The notes under the pieces were generated by a model. That model was given only the letters and a program-made list of their open reading frames with translations, was not told the DNA's origin and made no database searches. Below, piece by piece: positions 36,071-46,051 of a DNA stretch of 64,000 nucleotides. This DNA is from Hyphomicrobiales bacterium. Lineage in GTDB: Bacteria > Pseudomonadota > Alphaproteobacteria > Rhizobiales > Beijerinckiaceae. The stretch lies in NCBI GenBank assembly GCA_027483895.1, contig JAIXTP010000007.1:47880-111879 (forward strand). The letters run 5' to 3'. A program made the translations under genes and the position numbers. Every line of letters starts with the position of its first letter. The first letter of the stretch is position 1.

Positions 36071-36916
36071 ATGAACCGTTTCTGGAGCCGTGCGGCCCTC
36101 GCCGCTCTCGCTCTCGGCCTTGCGGCGCCCGCATCGGCCGGCACCGGACAGCCCTCTCCTTGGCAGATGAACCTGCAGAACCCGGTCACCGAGGTCGCGG
36201 CCCGGACGGGAGCGCTGCATGACGGCGTGCTCTGGATCATCACCGCCATCACGCTCTTCGTTCTGGCCCTGCTCGTCTACGTCGTGGTCCGGTTCAACGA
36301 GAAGGCGAACCCGGTTCCCTCGAAGACGACGCACCACACGGGCCTCGAGATCGCCTGGACCGGCATTCCGATCCTGATCCTCGTCTTCATCGCGATCCCG
36401 TCCTTCAGCCTTCTGCGCTACCAGATCGATGCGCCGAAGCCGGACATCACCGTGAAGGCGATCGGCAAGCAGTGGTACTGGACCTACGAGTACCCGGCCG
36501 ATCAGGGCGGCGGTTTCGGCTTCGATTCGCTGATGCTGAGCCGCGAGGACGCGCAGAAGGCGAACCAGCCGGCCCTGCTCGCCGTCGACAACGAACTCGT
36601 GCTCCCCGCCGGCAAGACGATCCTGGTTCAGGTCGTCGGCGGCGACGTCATCCACAATTTCGCGGTGCCGTCCTTCGGCGTCCGCATCGACGCCATTCCG
36701 GGCCGCCTGAACCAGACCTGGTTCAAGACGGACAAGGAAGGCATGTATTACGGGCAGTGCTCGCGGCTGTGCGGCGCGAACCATGCGTTCATGCCGATCG
36801 CGATCCGCATCGTCAGCCCGGAACGTTATGCCGCCTGGCTCGTCGAAGCGAAAAAGAAGTTCGCTTCGAATGCCGACGACTCCGTGAAGGTCGCCTCTCT
36901 GTCGCGCGTCGACTGA
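36071..36916 (+). CDS. coxB: Cytochrome c oxidase subunit II
   Basis: The product is 281 aa. A signal peptide (1-23) is followed by two transmembrane helices (about 53-74 and 93-115) and the periplasmic cupredoxin domain with the CuA ligands H195, C230, C234, H238 and M241 ([17 protein letters not shown]). The aromatic patch [10 protein letters not shown] (133-142) is present. There is no fused cytochrome c domain, as in mitochondrial-type aa3 oxidases. First gene of the cox operon. Confidence 0.96.
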   Translation: MNRFWSRAALAALALGLAAPASAGTGQPSPWQMNLQNPVTEVAARTGALHDGVLWIITAITLFVLALLVYVVVRFNEKANPVPSKTTHHTGLEIAWTGIPILILVFIAIPSFSLLRYQIDAPKPDITVKAIGKQWYWTYEYPADQGGGFGFDSLMLSREDAQKANQPALLAVDNELVLPAGKTILVQVVGGDVIHNFAVPSFGVRIDAIPGRLNQTWFKTDKEGMYYGQCSRLCGANHAFMPIAIRIVSPERYAAWLVEAKKKFASNADDSVKVASLSRVD

Positions 36917-36962
36917 GCGGACGATCCCAAGACATCAGACCGACGACCGGGACATTCGTACC

Positions 36963-38576
36963 ATGGCACACGCGGCGACCGCCCATGAGGCGCATCACGA
37001 TCATCCGACCGGCTGGCGCCGGTGGGTGCTTTCCACCAACCACAAAGACATCGGCACGATGTACCTGATCTTCGGGATCGTGGCGGGCCTCATCGGCGGC
37101 GCGCTTTCGATCGCGATGCGTCTGGAGCTTCAGGAGCCGGGTCTCCAGTACTTCACCAATCCGCAGACCTACAACGTGTTCGTGACCGGCCACGGTCTGA
37201 TCATGGTGTTCTTCGTGGTCATGCCGGCGCTGATCGGCGGCTTCGGCAACTGGTTCGTTCCGATCATGATCGGCGCGCCGGACATGGCCTTCCCGCGGAT
37301 GAACAACGTCTCGTTCTGGCTGCTTCCTGCGGCCTTCGGCCTGCTGCTGATCTCGATGTTCGTCGAGGGCGCGCCGGGCTCGACCGGCTTCGGCGGCGGC
37401 TGGACGGTTTATCCGCCGCTCTCGACCTCGGGTCATCCCGGCCCGGCGCTCGACTTCGGCATCCTCGCGCTCCACATCGCGGGCGCCTCGTCGATCCTCG
37501 GTGCGATCAACTTCATCACCACCATCCTCAACATGCGCGCGCCGGGCATGACGATCCACCGCATGCCGCTCTTCGCGTGGGCGATGCTGGTGACGGCGTT
37601 CCTCCTGCTGCTGTCGCTCCCCGTGCTCGCGGGCGCGATCACGATGCTGCTGACCGACCGCAATTTCGGGACGACCTTCTTCGACCCGGCGGGCGGCGGC
37701 GACCCGGTGCTCTACCAGCACCTGTTCTGGTTCTTCGGCCACCCCGAAGTGTACATCATGATCCTGCCGGCCTTCGGCATCGTCTCGCACATCATCTCGA
37801 CCTTCTCGAAGAAGCCGGTGTTCGGCTATCTCGGCATGGCCTATGCGATGGTGGCGATCGGCGCGGTGGGCTTCGTCGTGTGGGCGCACCACATGTACAC
37901 GGCGGGCCTCTCGCTGAAGACGCAGCAGTACTTCGTCTTCGCGACGATGGTGATCGCGGTTCCGACGGGCGTGAAGATCTTCTCCTGGATCGCGACGATG
38001 TGGGGCGGCTCGATGCGCTTCACCTCGCCGATGATCTGGGCGATCGGCTTCATCTTCCTGTTCACCGTCGGCGGCGTGACCGGCGTCGTGCTGGCCAATG
38101 CCGGCATCGACCGTCAGCTCCACAACACCTACTACGTCGTGGCGCACTTCCATTACGTGCTGTCGCTCGGCGCCGTCTTCGCGATCTTCGCGGCCTGGTA
38201 CTACTGGTTCCCGAAGATCACCGGCTACGTGTTCTCCGAGTTCCTCGCGAAGCTGCACTTCTGGATCGCCTTCATCGGCGCCAACGTGCTGTTCTTCCCG
38301 ATGCACTTCTCGGGCCTCGCCGGCATGCCGCGCCACTATGTGGACTATCCGGACGCCTTTGCGGGCTGGAACCGGATCTCGTCCATCGGCTCGTACATCT
38401 TCGCCTTCGGTCTCCTCGTGTTCTTCTACGGCTGCTGGCAGGCCTTCAGCCGCAAGCAGGCTGCGGGCGAGAACCCGTGGGGCGCCGGCGCGACGACGCT
38501 GGAATGGACGCTGTCCTCGCCTCCGCCCTACCACCAGTTCGAAACCCTGCCCCGCATCACGGGCTCGGAACACTGA
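36963..38576 (+). CDS. coxA: Cytochrome c oxidase subunit I (aa3 type)
   Basis: The product is 537 aa with 12 helices. Heme a ligands are H77 ([10 protein letters not shown]) and H397. CuB ligands are H260, with Tyr264 cross-link in GHPEVY, and H309/H310. The heme a3 ligand is H395 (AHFHYV). The D-channel Glu (E262) and K-channel Lys (K338) mark a type A1 haem-copper oxidase. It is 46 bp after coxB. A strong hairpin follows the stop. Confidence 0.97.
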   Translation: MAHAATAHEAHHDHPTGWRRWVLSTNHKDIGTMYLIFGIVAGLIGGALSIAMRLELQEPGLQYFTNPQTYNVFVTGHGLIMVFFVVMPALIGGFGNWFVPIMIGAPDMAFPRMNNVSFWLLPAAFGLLLISMFVEGAPGSTGFGGGWTVYPPLSTSGHPGPALDFGILALHIAGASSILGAINFITTILNMRAPGMTIHRMPLFAWAMLVTAFLLLLSLPVLAGAITMLLTDRNFGTTFFDPAGGGDPVLYQHLFWFFGHPEVYIMILPAFGIVSHIISTFSKKPVFGYLGMAYAMVAIGAVGFVVWAHHMYTAGLSLKTQQYFVFATMVIAVPTGVKIFSWIATMWGGSMRFTSPMIWAIGFIFLFTVGGVTGVVLANAGIDRQLHNTYYVVAHFHYVLSLGAVFAIFAAWYYWFPKITGYVFSEFLAKLHFWIAFIGANVLFFPMHFSGLAGMPRHYVDYPDAFAGWNRISSIGSYIFAFGLLVFFYGCWQAFSRKQAAGENPWGAGATTLEWTLSSPPPYHQFETLPRITGSEH

Positions 38577-38582
38577 TCGAAC

Positions 38583-38611
38583 GACGCCGGCCGGTTCTTC
38601 CGGCCGGCGTC
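38583..38611 (+). terminator. Strong hairpin between coxA and ctaB
   Basis: A perfect 12-bp stem GACGCCGGCCGG / CCGGCCGGCGTC closes a 5-nt loop TTCTT, 6 bp past the coxA stop. C residues rather than T follow it, so it more likely partly attenuates transcription or protects the coxB-coxA message than ends it completely. It would allow structural subunits to be made in excess over assembly factors. Confidence 0.6.
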
Positions 38612-38695
38612 ATCCCCCCGACGGTCCGCCGGAGCGCCGCACGCGACGCCCCCGCCGACCGCCGCAGAAACCGAACACGGATCCGCCGAGCACCC

Positions 38696-39658
38696 ATGTC
38701 CCTGGTCAGCGACATCGACCGCGCCGACGAACCCTTCGCCCATGTGGCGATGGGAGAGGCACGCGATTTCTGGGCCCTGCTCAAGCCGCGGGTGATGTCG
38801 CTCGTCATCTTCACGGCGCTGGTCGGCATGCTGCTGGCGCCCGGCGGGATGAACCCGATCCTCGGCTTCGCCTCGCTCCTCGCCATCGCGGTGGGCGCGG
38901 GCGCGTCCGGCGCGCTGAACATGTGGTGGGACGCCGACATCGACGCGCTGATGAGCCGTACGGCCAAGCGCCCGATCCCCGGCGGTCGCGTCGCGCCCGG
39001 CGAAGCGCTCGCCTTCGGCCTCGTGCTCTCGGTGGGCTCGGTCCTGTTCCTCGGCATCGTGGCGAACTGGTTCGCCGCGGCGTTCCTCGCCTTCACGATC
39101 TTCTTCTACGTCGTCGTCTATTCGATGTGGCTGAAGCGCTGGACGGCGCAGAACATCGTCATCGGCGGCGCCGCGGGCGCCTTCCCTCCGATGGTGGGCT
39201 ATGCCGCCGCGACGGGCTCCGTCTCGCTCGAATCCTTCGTCCTGTTCGGCCTGATCTTCCTCTGGACGCCGCCCCATTTCTGGGCGCTGGCGCTGGTGAA
39301 GTCGGGCGATTACGAGCGCGCGGGCGTGCCCATGCTGCCCGTGGTCGCCGGCCCCGACGCCACCCGCACGCAGATCCTCGTCTACACGCTGGTGCTCGCG
39401 CCCTTCGCGGTGCTTCCCGCGGCGATGGGCTTCGGGGGCCTGCTCTATCTCGTCGTGTCGGTCGTGACCGGCGGGATCATGATCCGCGACGCGGTGCGCG
39501 TGTACCGGGTGCGCGAGGGCGCGGAAGCGAACAAGGCCGCGATGCGGCTCTTCGGCTTCTCGATCCTCTATCTCTTCCTGCTGTTCGCGGTGCTGCTGGC
39601 CGAACTGGTCCTGCCGCTGCCCGGCCTCGGGGCGCTCTCCGCGCTCGGGAGGTTCTGA
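38696..39658 (+). CDS. ctaB: Heme o synthase (protoheme IX farnesyltransferase)
   Basis: The product is 320 aa with about nine transmembrane helices. UbiA-superfamily Asp motifs are [19 protein letters not shown] (19 residues) and [13 protein letters not shown] with [13 protein letters not shown] and [10 protein letters not shown]. It converts heme b to heme o for the oxidase. Heme a synthase (ctaA) is not in the window. coxF starts 1 base after its stop. Confidence 0.95.
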   Translation: MSLVSDIDRADEPFAHVAMGEARDFWALLKPRVMSLVIFTALVGMLLAPGGMNPILGFASLLAIAVGAGASGALNMWWDADIDALMSRTAKRPIPGGRVAPGEALAFGLVLSVGSVLFLGIVANWFAAAFLAFTIFFYVVVYSMWLKRWTAQNIVIGGAAGAFPPMVGYAAATGSVSLESFVLFGLIFLWTPPHFWALALVKSGDYERAGVPMLPVVAGPDATRTQILVYTLVLAPFAVLPAAMGFGGLLYLVVSVVTGGIMIRDAVRVYRVREGAEANKAAMRLFGFSILYLFLLFAVLLAELVLPLPGLGALSALGRF

Positions 39659-39659
39659 C

Positions 39660-39815
39660 ATGGTGCGCAACGAGATCGAACTGACCGAAGAGCAGCGTCG
39701 CCGCCGGCGTTCGCGCTCGATGGCGCTCGGCCTCGTGCTCGGCGCGCTCGTGCTGCTCTTCTACATCGTCACCATCGCCAAGCTCGGCCCCAACGTCTTC
39801 AACCGGCCGCTCTGA
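39660..39815 (+). CDS. coxF: CoxF-like small membrane protein
   Basis: The product is only 51 aa: a charged, Arg-rich N-terminus (LTEEQRRRRRSRS), one transmembrane helix (about 22-42) and a short tail ending FNRPL. It is placed exactly between ctaB and ctaG, where alphaproteobacteria such as Bradyrhizobium carry coxF. The spacing is 1 bp to ctaB and 2 bp to ctaG. Its exact role in oxidase assembly is unknown. Confidence 0.85.
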   Translation: MVRNEIELTEEQRRRRRSRSMALGLVLGALVLLFYIVTIAKLGPNVFNRPL

Positions 39816-39817
39816 CC

Positions 39818-40429
39818 ATGACCGACGCCCCCGCCCCCCTGCAGCAGAAGAAAGACCGCGCCATGCGGCGGACGATGTTCGCCTGTGTCGGCGTCGTCGC
39901 GACGATGACGGGCGCCGCCTTCGCGGCCGTGCCGCTCTACGAGCTGTTCTGCAAGGTGACCGGCTTCGGCGGCACGCCGCGCATCGCCGAGAGCGAGGCC
40001 TCCCGCGTCGCGGACCGGGTGTTCACCGTCCGCTTCGACGCCAATGTGGCGCCCGGCCTGCCGTGGAAGTTCGAGCCCGAGACGCCGTCGGTGGACGTGC
40101 GGGCGGGCGAGACGATCACCGTGTTCTACAAGATCCGGAACACGTCCTCGTCCGAGTCCGTGGGCATCGCGAATTTCAACGTGCAGCCCAACCAGATCGG
40201 CGGCTGGTTCAACAAGCTGCAGTGCTTCTGCTTCAACGAGCTGACGCTGAAGCCCGGCGAGACCATGGACGCGCCGGTGGTGTTCTTCGTCGACCCCGAG
40301 ATCGTGAAGGAGCGCGAGCTCGAACGGGTCCGGACGATCACCCTGTCCTACACCTTCTTTCCTGCCAAAGGGCATCCGAAGCCTCTCGCCGAGGCGAAGA
40401 CCGGACGCTCCGAGGCGCCAGAACTGTAA
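39818..40429 (+). CDS. ctaG: Cytochrome c oxidase assembly protein CtaG (Cox11 family)
   Basis: The product is 203 aa. An N-terminal membrane anchor (about 19-40) precedes a periplasmic domain with the copper-binding CFCF motif (C136, C138) and the upstream Cys in YELFCKVTGFGG (C45). Cox11 delivers copper to CuB of subunit I. It is between coxF and coxC in the oxidase operon. Confidence 0.95.
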   Translation: MTDAPAPLQQKKDRAMRRTMFACVGVVATMTGAAFAAVPLYELFCKVTGFGGTPRIAESEASRVADRVFTVRFDANVAPGLPWKFEPETPSVDVRAGETITVFYKIRNTSSSESVGIANFNVQPNQIGGWFNKLQCFCFNELTLKPGETMDAPVVFFVDPEIVKERELERVRTITLSYTFFPAKGHPKPLAEAKTGRSEAPEL

Positions 40430-40486
40430 CCCCGGGGGCCGCTCGCGGAGGTGTCCGGGAGCGGGAGGGAGCGGAGAGCGAGAACG

Positions 40487-41356
40487 ATGGCCGACGCGCA
40501 TACCAAGAACCACGACTACCACATCGTCGACCCCAGCCCGTGGCCGTTCGTCGGCTCCGTCAGCGCTTTCGTGATGGCCGTCGGCGCCGTCATGTGGATG
40601 AAGGCCATGCTGATCGGCGGCATCAAGGCGGGCCCGGTCGTCTTCGGCGCGGGCCTCATCGGCGTGCTCTACACGATGGCCGCATGGTGGTCGGACGTGA
40701 CGCGCGAAGCCGAGCGCGGCGGCTATCACACCCGCGTGGTGCAGATCAGCCATCGCTACGGCATGATCATGTTCATCGCCTCCGAGGTGATGTTCTTCGT
40801 GGCCTGGTTCTGGGCCTATTTCGACGCGAGCCTGTTCGCGGGCGAGGCCAAGCAGTTCATCCGCGCCGAGTTCACCGGCGGCAGCTGGCCGCCGAAGGGC
40901 ATCGAAGTGTTCGATCCCTGGCACCTGCCGCTCCTGAACACGCTGATCCTGCTGACCTCGGGCACCACGGTGACCTGGGCGCATCACGCGCTGCTGCACG
41001 ACGACCGCGAAGGTCTGAAGTGGGGCCTGATCCTCACCTGCGTGCTCGGCGCGATCTTCTCCGTCGTGCAGGTCTACGAGTACCAGCACGCCGCCTTCGG
41101 CTTCAAAGGCCACATCTACGGCGCGACCTTCTTCATGGCGACGGGCTTCCACGGCTTCCACGTCTTCGTGGGAACGATCTTCCTGATCGTCTGCCTCGCC
41201 CGCGCGCTGAAGGGCCACTTCACGCCGAAGCAGCATCTCGGCTTCGAATTCGCCGCCTGGTACTGGCACTTCGTGGACGTGGTGTGGCTGTTCCTCTTCG
41301 TCGCGATCTATCTGTGGGGCTCCCATTGGGGCGCCGCGGCGGCCGCCGGCCACTGA
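40487..41356 (+). CDS. coxC: Cytochrome c oxidase subunit III
   Basis: The product is 289 aa from the ATG at 40487 ([20 protein letters not shown]). It has seven transmembrane helices, with [20 protein letters not shown] in the acidic-lined helix, [16 protein letters not shown] and [13 protein letters not shown]. It completes the aa3 core. A terminator-like hairpin is 23 bp past its stop. Confidence 0.96.
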   Translation: MADAHTKNHDYHIVDPSPWPFVGSVSAFVMAVGAVMWMKAMLIGGIKAGPVVFGAGLIGVLYTMAAWWSDVTREAERGGYHTRVVQISHRYGMIMFIASEVMFFVAWFWAYFDASLFAGEAKQFIRAEFTGGSWPPKGIEVFDPWHLPLLNTLILLTSGTTVTWAHHALLHDDREGLKWGLILTCVLGAIFSVVQVYEYQHAAFGFKGHIYGATFFMATGFHGFHVFVGTIFLIVCLARALKGHFTPKQHLGFEFAAWYWHFVDVVWLFLFVAIYLWGSHWGAAAAAGH

Positions 41357-41379
41357 CGCGACGCGATCCGACAGACGGC

Positions 41380-41408
41380 AAGGGCGGCTTCGGCCGCCCT
41401 TCGCTTTT
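41380..41408 (+). terminator. Rho-independent terminator-like hairpin after coxC
   Basis: A 9-bp perfect stem AAGGGCGGC / GCCGCCCTT closes a stable TTCG tetraloop and is followed by CGCTTTT. This is the best classical terminator in the window. DUF983 and SURF1 begin 28 bp later, so either read-through or a separate promoter serves them. Confidence 0.75.
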
Positions 41409-41435
41409 CCGACGAATCCAACGGAAGCGCCGCCC

Positions 41436-41816
41436 ATGACCGAACCCGTCGAGCCGACCTCGTCGCCGCTTCTCGCGGGTCTGCGCGGCCGCTGCCCGCG
41501 ATGCGGGGAGGGGCGTCTTTTCGACGGCTATCTGGCCGTGGCCCCGGCTTGCGACCGCTGCGGCCTCGATTACGGCTTCGCCGATTCGGGCGACGGACCG
41601 GCCGTGTTCATCATGATGATCGTGGGTTTCTTCACGGTCGGGCTCGCGCTCTGGCTCGATGCGAGCTTCGCCTGGTCGCTGCCGGCGATCGCAGGCGTGG
41701 TCGTGCCGCTCGTCTTTCTGCTGGTGCTCGGCCTGCTGCGGCCCGCCAAGGGGCTGATGATCGCCGCGCAATGGCACAACAAGGCCGAGCAGGGCCGCCC
41801 GGAGGACCGTCCGTGA
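41436..41816 (+). CDS. DUF983 family membrane protein with CxxC zinc-ribbon
   Basis: The product is 126 aa. Two CxxC pairs (C20/C23 and C39/C42) could bind zinc. Two transmembrane helices follow (about 56-75 and 80-103). DUF983 proteins sit next to coxC and SURF1 in many alphaproteobacteria and are suspected oxidase-related factors without proven function. Its stop overlaps the SURF1 start (GTGA). Confidence 0.88.
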   Translation: MTEPVEPTSSPLLAGLRGRCPRCGEGRLFDGYLAVAPACDRCGLDYGFADSGDGPAVFIMMIVGFFTVGLALWLDASFAWSLPAIAGVVVPLVFLLVLGLLRPAKGLMIAAQWHNKAEQGRPEDRP

Positions 41817-42571
41817 TCCGTCGTTCCCTGATCCTGCCCGTCGTCATGACGACGGCGATCTTCGGTCTGCTCGTCGGGCTCGGCTTCTGGCAGGTGGAGC
41901 GTTGGGGCGCCAAGCAGCGGCTGAAGTCGCGCGTGGCCGAGCGCATCCATGCGGTCCCGATCGCGCCTCCCGCGCCCGCCGCGTGGCCGGCGCTCCATCC
42001 CAAGACCGACGAGTACAAGCGGATCACGATCACCGGGCGCTTCCTGCATGATCGCGAGACCTATCTCTACACGCTGTGGAGCGCGGAAGCGGGGGGACAG
42101 GCGACGCAGGGCTGGTCGGTCTTCACGCCCATGCGCACGAGCGACGGGGCGGTGGTGCTGGTCGATCGCGGTTTCGTGCCCGACCAGAAGCGCGCGCCGG
42201 AGTCCCGTTCCGCGAGCCTCGTCGAGGGCGAAACCTCGGTGACCGGCCTCCTGCGGATGCCGGAGCCGCGCGGCATGTTCGCGGCGCCGGACCAGCCGGG
42301 CCGACGCGAATTCTTCACCCGCGACCCGAAGGCCATGGCGGCCGCGGTCGGCCTTGCGGATGCCGCGCCCTTCACCATCGCGGCCGATGCGACGCCCGTG
42401 CCGGGCGGATGGCCCAAGGGCGGGAATACGCGCGTGAGCTTCCCGGACAATCACCTGCAATATGCGGCGACCTGGTTCACCTTGGCGCTGTGCGTTCTGG
42501 TGCTCTTCGCAATATGGCTGCGGCGTGCGAATAAGGCGCCGACGGGGACCACGGCGGCCGACGAGGTCTGA
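41813..42571 (+). CDS. SURF1 family cytochrome oxidase biogenesis protein
   Basis: The product is 252 aa from a GTG that overlaps the DUF983 stop (GTGA). It has an N-terminal transmembrane helix with LGFWQVERWGAKQRL, a periplasmic domain with VLVDRGFVPDQKR, and a C-terminal helix preceded by FPDNHLQYAATWF (the conserved NxHLxYAxTWF signature). SURF1 helps insert heme a into subunit I. Confidence 0.94.
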   Translation: MIRRSLILPVVMTTAIFGLLVGLGFWQVERWGAKQRLKSRVAERIHAVPIAPPAPAAWPALHPKTDEYKRITITGRFLHDRETYLYTLWSAEAGGQATQGWSVFTPMRTSDGAVVLVDRGFVPDQKRAPESRSASLVEGETSVTGLLRMPEPRGMFAAPDQPGRREFFTRDPKAMAAAVGLADAAPFTIAADATPVPGGWPKGGNTRVSFPDNHLQYAATWFTLALCVLVLFAIWLRRANKAPTGTTAADEV

Positions 42572-42635
42572 GGCCCCGCTTGCATCGCGACGGCGCCGCG
42601 CCCGAGGGTTCGGCGACCCGAAAGGAAGTTCGATC

Positions 42636-44048
42636 GTGCTCTATGTCTCGACCCGCGGCGAAGCGCCCGTTCTCGGTTTCTCGGATGCGGTCCTCGCCGG
42701 CCTCGCCCGCGACGGCGGCCTGTATTGGCCGGAGACATGGCCGACGCTCGATCGCGCGACGATCGCGGGCTTCGCGGGCCGGAGCTATGCGGACGTCGCG
42801 CGGGCTGTGATCGGCCCCTTCGCCGACGACGTCGAGGACGCCGCCTTCGGCCGCATGGTCGACGAGTCCTACGCCGCGTTCCGGCACAAGGCCGTCTGCC
42901 CGCTGGTGCAGGTGGCCGACAACACCTTCATCCTCGAGCTGTTTCACGGCCCGACGCTCGCCTTCAAGGACGTGGCGATGCAGCTGCTCGGGCGGCTGAT
43001 GGATCACGTGCTCGAGAAGCGCGGACTGCGCGCGACCATCGTCGGGGCCACGTCGGGCGATACCGGCAGCGCCGCGATCGAGGCGTTCCGCGGGCTCAAG
43101 CGCGTGGACGTGTTCATCCTCTATCCGCACGGCCGCGTCAGCGAGGTGCAGCGCCGGCAGATGACGACGGTCGGTGGCGAGAACGTCCACGCGATCGCGC
43201 TCGAAGGCACGTTCGACGACTGCCAGGCGATCGTGAAGGGCATGTTCAACCACCATGCCTTCCGCGACGAGATGAAGCTCTCGGGCGTCAATTCGATCAA
43301 CTGGGCGCGCATCGTCTCGCAGGCGGTCTACTACTTCACCGCCGCGGCGGCGCTCGGCGGGCCGCATCGCGACGTGTCCTTCTCGGTGCCGACCGGCAAT
43401 TTCGGCGACGTGCTCGCGGGCTATGTCGCCAAGCGCATGGGCCTGCCGATCCGCACGCTGAACGTCGCCACCAACGCCAACGACATTCTCGCCCGTACGC
43501 TCGCGACCGGGCATTACGAGGTGACCGGCGTGATGCCGACCTCCTCGCCCTCGATGGACATTCAGGTGTCCTCGAATTTCGAGCGTCTGCTGTTCGATGC
43601 CTACGGGCGTGACGGCGCCGCGATCCGCGGATTGATGGAGCGGTTGAACCAGTCGAAGTCCTTCGCGATCGAGGCCGGGCCGCTCGCAAGGATCCGCGAG
43701 GAATTCGCCGCGAGCGCGGTCTCCGAGCCGGAGGTCGCGGCCGTGATGAAGCGGACGCTTGCCGAGACCGGCTATCTGCTCGATCCGCATACCGCGGTCG
43801 GCCTCGGCTCGGCCGAAGCGGTCGCCGCGCGCGATCCCGCGACGCCGATGGTGGTTCTGGCCACGGCGCATCCGGCCAAATTCCCCGATGCGGTGGAAAA
43901 GGCGACCGGCATCCGTCCGGCTCTGCCGCCGCATATGGCCGATCTCTATGACCGGACGGAGCGGTTCACGGTGCTCGCAAATGATCAGGCTGCGGTCGAG
44001 CGCTTCATCCGCGAGCGCGGCCGCGCGGCGGGCGGCGCCGCGGCATGA
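42636..44048 (+). CDS. thrC: Threonine synthase
   Basis: The product is 470 aa from a GTG at 42636 with a strong AAAGGAAG site. It begins LYVSTRGEAPVLGFSDAVLA. The PLP Lys is in FHGPTLAFKDVAMQ (K111), and it has VGATSGDTGSAAIE and SVPTGNFGDVLAGY. It converts O-phosphohomoserine to threonine, following ThrB (28.2 kb). It overlaps the M16 peptidase gene by 4 bases. Confidence 0.96.
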   Translation: MLYVSTRGEAPVLGFSDAVLAGLARDGGLYWPETWPTLDRATIAGFAGRSYADVARAVIGPFADDVEDAAFGRMVDESYAAFRHKAVCPLVQVADNTFILELFHGPTLAFKDVAMQLLGRLMDHVLEKRGLRATIVGATSGDTGSAAIEAFRGLKRVDVFILYPHGRVSEVQRRQMTTVGGENVHAIALEGTFDDCQAIVKGMFNHHAFRDEMKLSGVNSINWARIVSQAVYYFTAAAALGGPHRDVSFSVPTGNFGDVLAGYVAKRMGLPIRTLNVATNANDILARTLATGHYEVTGVMPTSSPSMDIQVSSNFERLLFDAYGRDGAAIRGLMERLNQSKSFAIEAGPLARIREEFAASAVSEPEVAAVMKRTLAETGYLLDPHTAVGLGSAEAVAARDPATPMVVLATAHPAKFPDAVEKATGIRPALPPHMADLYDRTERFTVLANDQAAVERFIRERGRAAGGAAA

Positions 44049-45337
44049 GCGGGCCGCATCGTCCGAGGGACGAGGCCGTCGAATTCACGGTGCTGCCGTC
44101 GGGCCTGCGGGTCGTGACCGAGCGCATGCCGCATCTCGCGACCGCGGCGCTCGGGGTCTGGATCGGGGCGGGCTCCCGGCACGAGCGCGAGGACGAGCAC
44201 GGGCTCGCGCATCTTTTCGAGCATATGGCCTTCAAGGGCACCGCCACGCGGAGCGCGCGCGACATCGCCGAACAGATCGAGGCGGTGGGCGGCGAACTGA
44301 ATGCCGAGACCAATGCCGAAGTGACCTCCTATTTCGCCCGCGTGCTGGGCGAGGACGTGCCGCTCGCCCTCGACCTGATCGCCGACATCCTGACCGCGCC
44401 CGCCTTCGATGCGGGCGAACTCGCCCGCGAGAAGCAGGTGATCGTGCAGGAGATCGGCTCCTACGAGGATGCGCCGGACGAGCTGGTCTTCGACCATTTC
44501 ATGGAAACGGCCTTTCCGGGCTCGCCCCTCGGCCGGCCGATCCTCGGAACCCCGCAAAGCGTGCGGGCGCAGAGCGCGGAGTCGATGCGCGGCTTCCTCG
44601 CCCGCCGCTATCGTACGCCCGCAATGGTGGTCGCGGCGGCGGGCGCCGTGGACCATGCCGAGATCGTGCGCGGGGCGGAGCGCCTCTTCGACGGGCTGCC
44701 GCGCAATAAGCCGGAACAGGCGCCGACGGCGCTTTATGCGGGCGGGGAGCGGCGCGTGCGCCGCAAGCTCGAACAGGTGCATCTCGTCGCGGGCTTTCCG
44801 GCGGTGCCGCTGCATCACCCGCTGCATGAGGCGATGTACGTCTTTTCCGGCCTGCTCGGCGGCGGGATGTCCTCGCGCCTCTTTCAGGAACTGCGGGAGA
44901 AACGCGGGCTCTGTTACGACGTGCAGTCCTTCTTCACGCCGTTCGCGGATACGGGCGTGTTCGGCGTCTATGGCGGCACGGGCGAGCGCGACGCGGCGGA
45001 GTTCCTGAACGTCCTCGCCGACGAGATCGCCAAGGCGGGGGAGACGGCGACCGAGGCCGAGATCGCGCGGGCCAAGGCGCAGATGAAGGTCTCGATCCTC
45101 ACGGCGCTGGAGTCGCCCGCGCGGCGGGCCGAGCAGATGGCGCGGCACGTGCTGGCCTTCGGCCGCGTGCTCTCCCGCGCCGAGTTGACCGCCCGCGTGG
45201 ATGCGGTGACCATCGAACAAACGGCAGCGGCCGCGCGGATCCTGTTCTCGGCTCCGCCGGTGCTGGCCTCGATCGGTCCCGTCTCGAAGCTGCCCGCGGC
45301 CGAAGCGTTCGCGGCCCGGCTCGGCATCGCCGCCTAG
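44045..45337 (+). CDS. M16 family zinc metallopeptidase (processing-peptidase-like)
   Basis: The product is 430 aa. The inverted zinc motif HxxEH is HLFEH (56-60) in HGLAHLFEHMAFKGT, followed by a NAETNAEVTSY segment and the C-terminal GGGMSSRLFQELREKRGL Arg/Tyr-binding motif. It is the mitochondrial-processing-peptidase-like lineage found after thrC in Hyphomicrobiales. No signal peptide is seen, so it is likely cytoplasmic and oligopeptide-degrading. It is coupled to thrC. Confidence 0.93.
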   Translation: MSGPHRPRDEAVEFTVLPSGLRVVTERMPHLATAALGVWIGAGSRHEREDEHGLAHLFEHMAFKGTATRSARDIAEQIEAVGGELNAETNAEVTSYFARVLGEDVPLALDLIADILTAPAFDAGELAREKQVIVQEIGSYEDAPDELVFDHFMETAFPGSPLGRPILGTPQSVRAQSAESMRGFLARRYRTPAMVVAAAGAVDHAEIVRGAERLFDGLPRNKPEQAPTALYAGGERRVRRKLEQVHLVAGFPAVPLHHPLHEAMYVFSGLLGGGMSSRLFQELREKRGLCYDVQSFFTPFADTGVFGVYGGTGERDAAEFLNVLADEIAKAGETATEAEIARAKAQMKVSILTALESPARRAEQMARHVLAFGRVLSRAELTARVDAVTIEQTAAAARILFSAPPVLASIGPVSKLPAAEAFAARLGIAA

Positions 45338-45349
45338 GGAGGGCGCGGC

Positions 45350-45967
45350 ATGGCGTTCTTCCGGCTGTCTCCGATCCCGGACGATACGCCCGCCATACGC
45401 GGCGCGGGGCTCGTGCTGCGCACCCCTCGGATGGAGGACTTCGACGCCTGGGCGCGCCTGCGGGAGCAGAGCCGGGATTTCCTGACGCCGTGGGAGCCGC
45501 TCTGGCCCGAGGACGACCTGACCCGCTCCTCCTTCCGTCGCCGTCTCCGGCGCTATGCCGAGGAAATCAGGTCCGACACCGCCTATCCCTATCTGATCTT
45601 CCGCGCCTCCGACCGCGCCTTGCTCGGCGGCATCACCGTGGGGCAGATCCGGCGCGGCGTCGCGCAGGCGGGGACGCTAGGATACTGGATGGGGGCGCCC
45701 TTCGCGGGGCAGGGAATCATGACCCGGGCGGTCGGCCTCCTGCTCGACGCGGCGTTCGACGATCTGCGGCTCCGGCGCGTCGATGCGGCCTGCGTGCCCA
45801 CCAACACGGCCTCCGTGCGCGTGCTCGAACGGAACGGTTTCACCCGCGAGGGGTTCGCGCGTCAGTATCTGTGCATCGCGGGACGGTGGGAGGATCACCT
45901 TCTCTATGCCGTTCTGCGTGGAGATCCCCGGCCCGGCCTTGAAGATGCCCGGATCGGCGGCGAGTGA
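45350..45967 (+). CDS. GNAT N-acetyltransferase (RimJ/RimL-like)
   Basis: The product is 205 aa. It has the RimJ/RimL-type start GLVLRTPRMEDFDAWARLR, the acetyl-CoA loop GYWMGAPFAGQGIMTRAV, and DAACVPTNTASVRVLERNGF. Members acetylate the N-terminal alanine of ribosomal proteins or other amines. It is 12 bp after the M16 gene and completes the thrC-M16-GNAT run. The substrate is inferred from family only. Confidence 0.88.
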   Translation: MAFFRLSPIPDDTPAIRGAGLVLRTPRMEDFDAWARLREQSRDFLTPWEPLWPEDDLTRSSFRRRLRRYAEEIRSDTAYPYLIFRASDRALLGGITVGQIRRGVAQAGTLGYWMGAPFAGQGIMTRAVGLLLDAAFDDLRLRRVDAACVPTNTASVRVLERNGFTREGFARQYLCIAGRWEDHLLYAVLRGDPRPGLEDARIGGE

Positions 45968-46051
45968 GGCTGCAGGGGACGGGCCCCCGCCCGCGCTTGC
46001 CCTGCCGGGCGGGCCGAACTACGACTGTCGCCTGATCCACGGGACTGCTGC

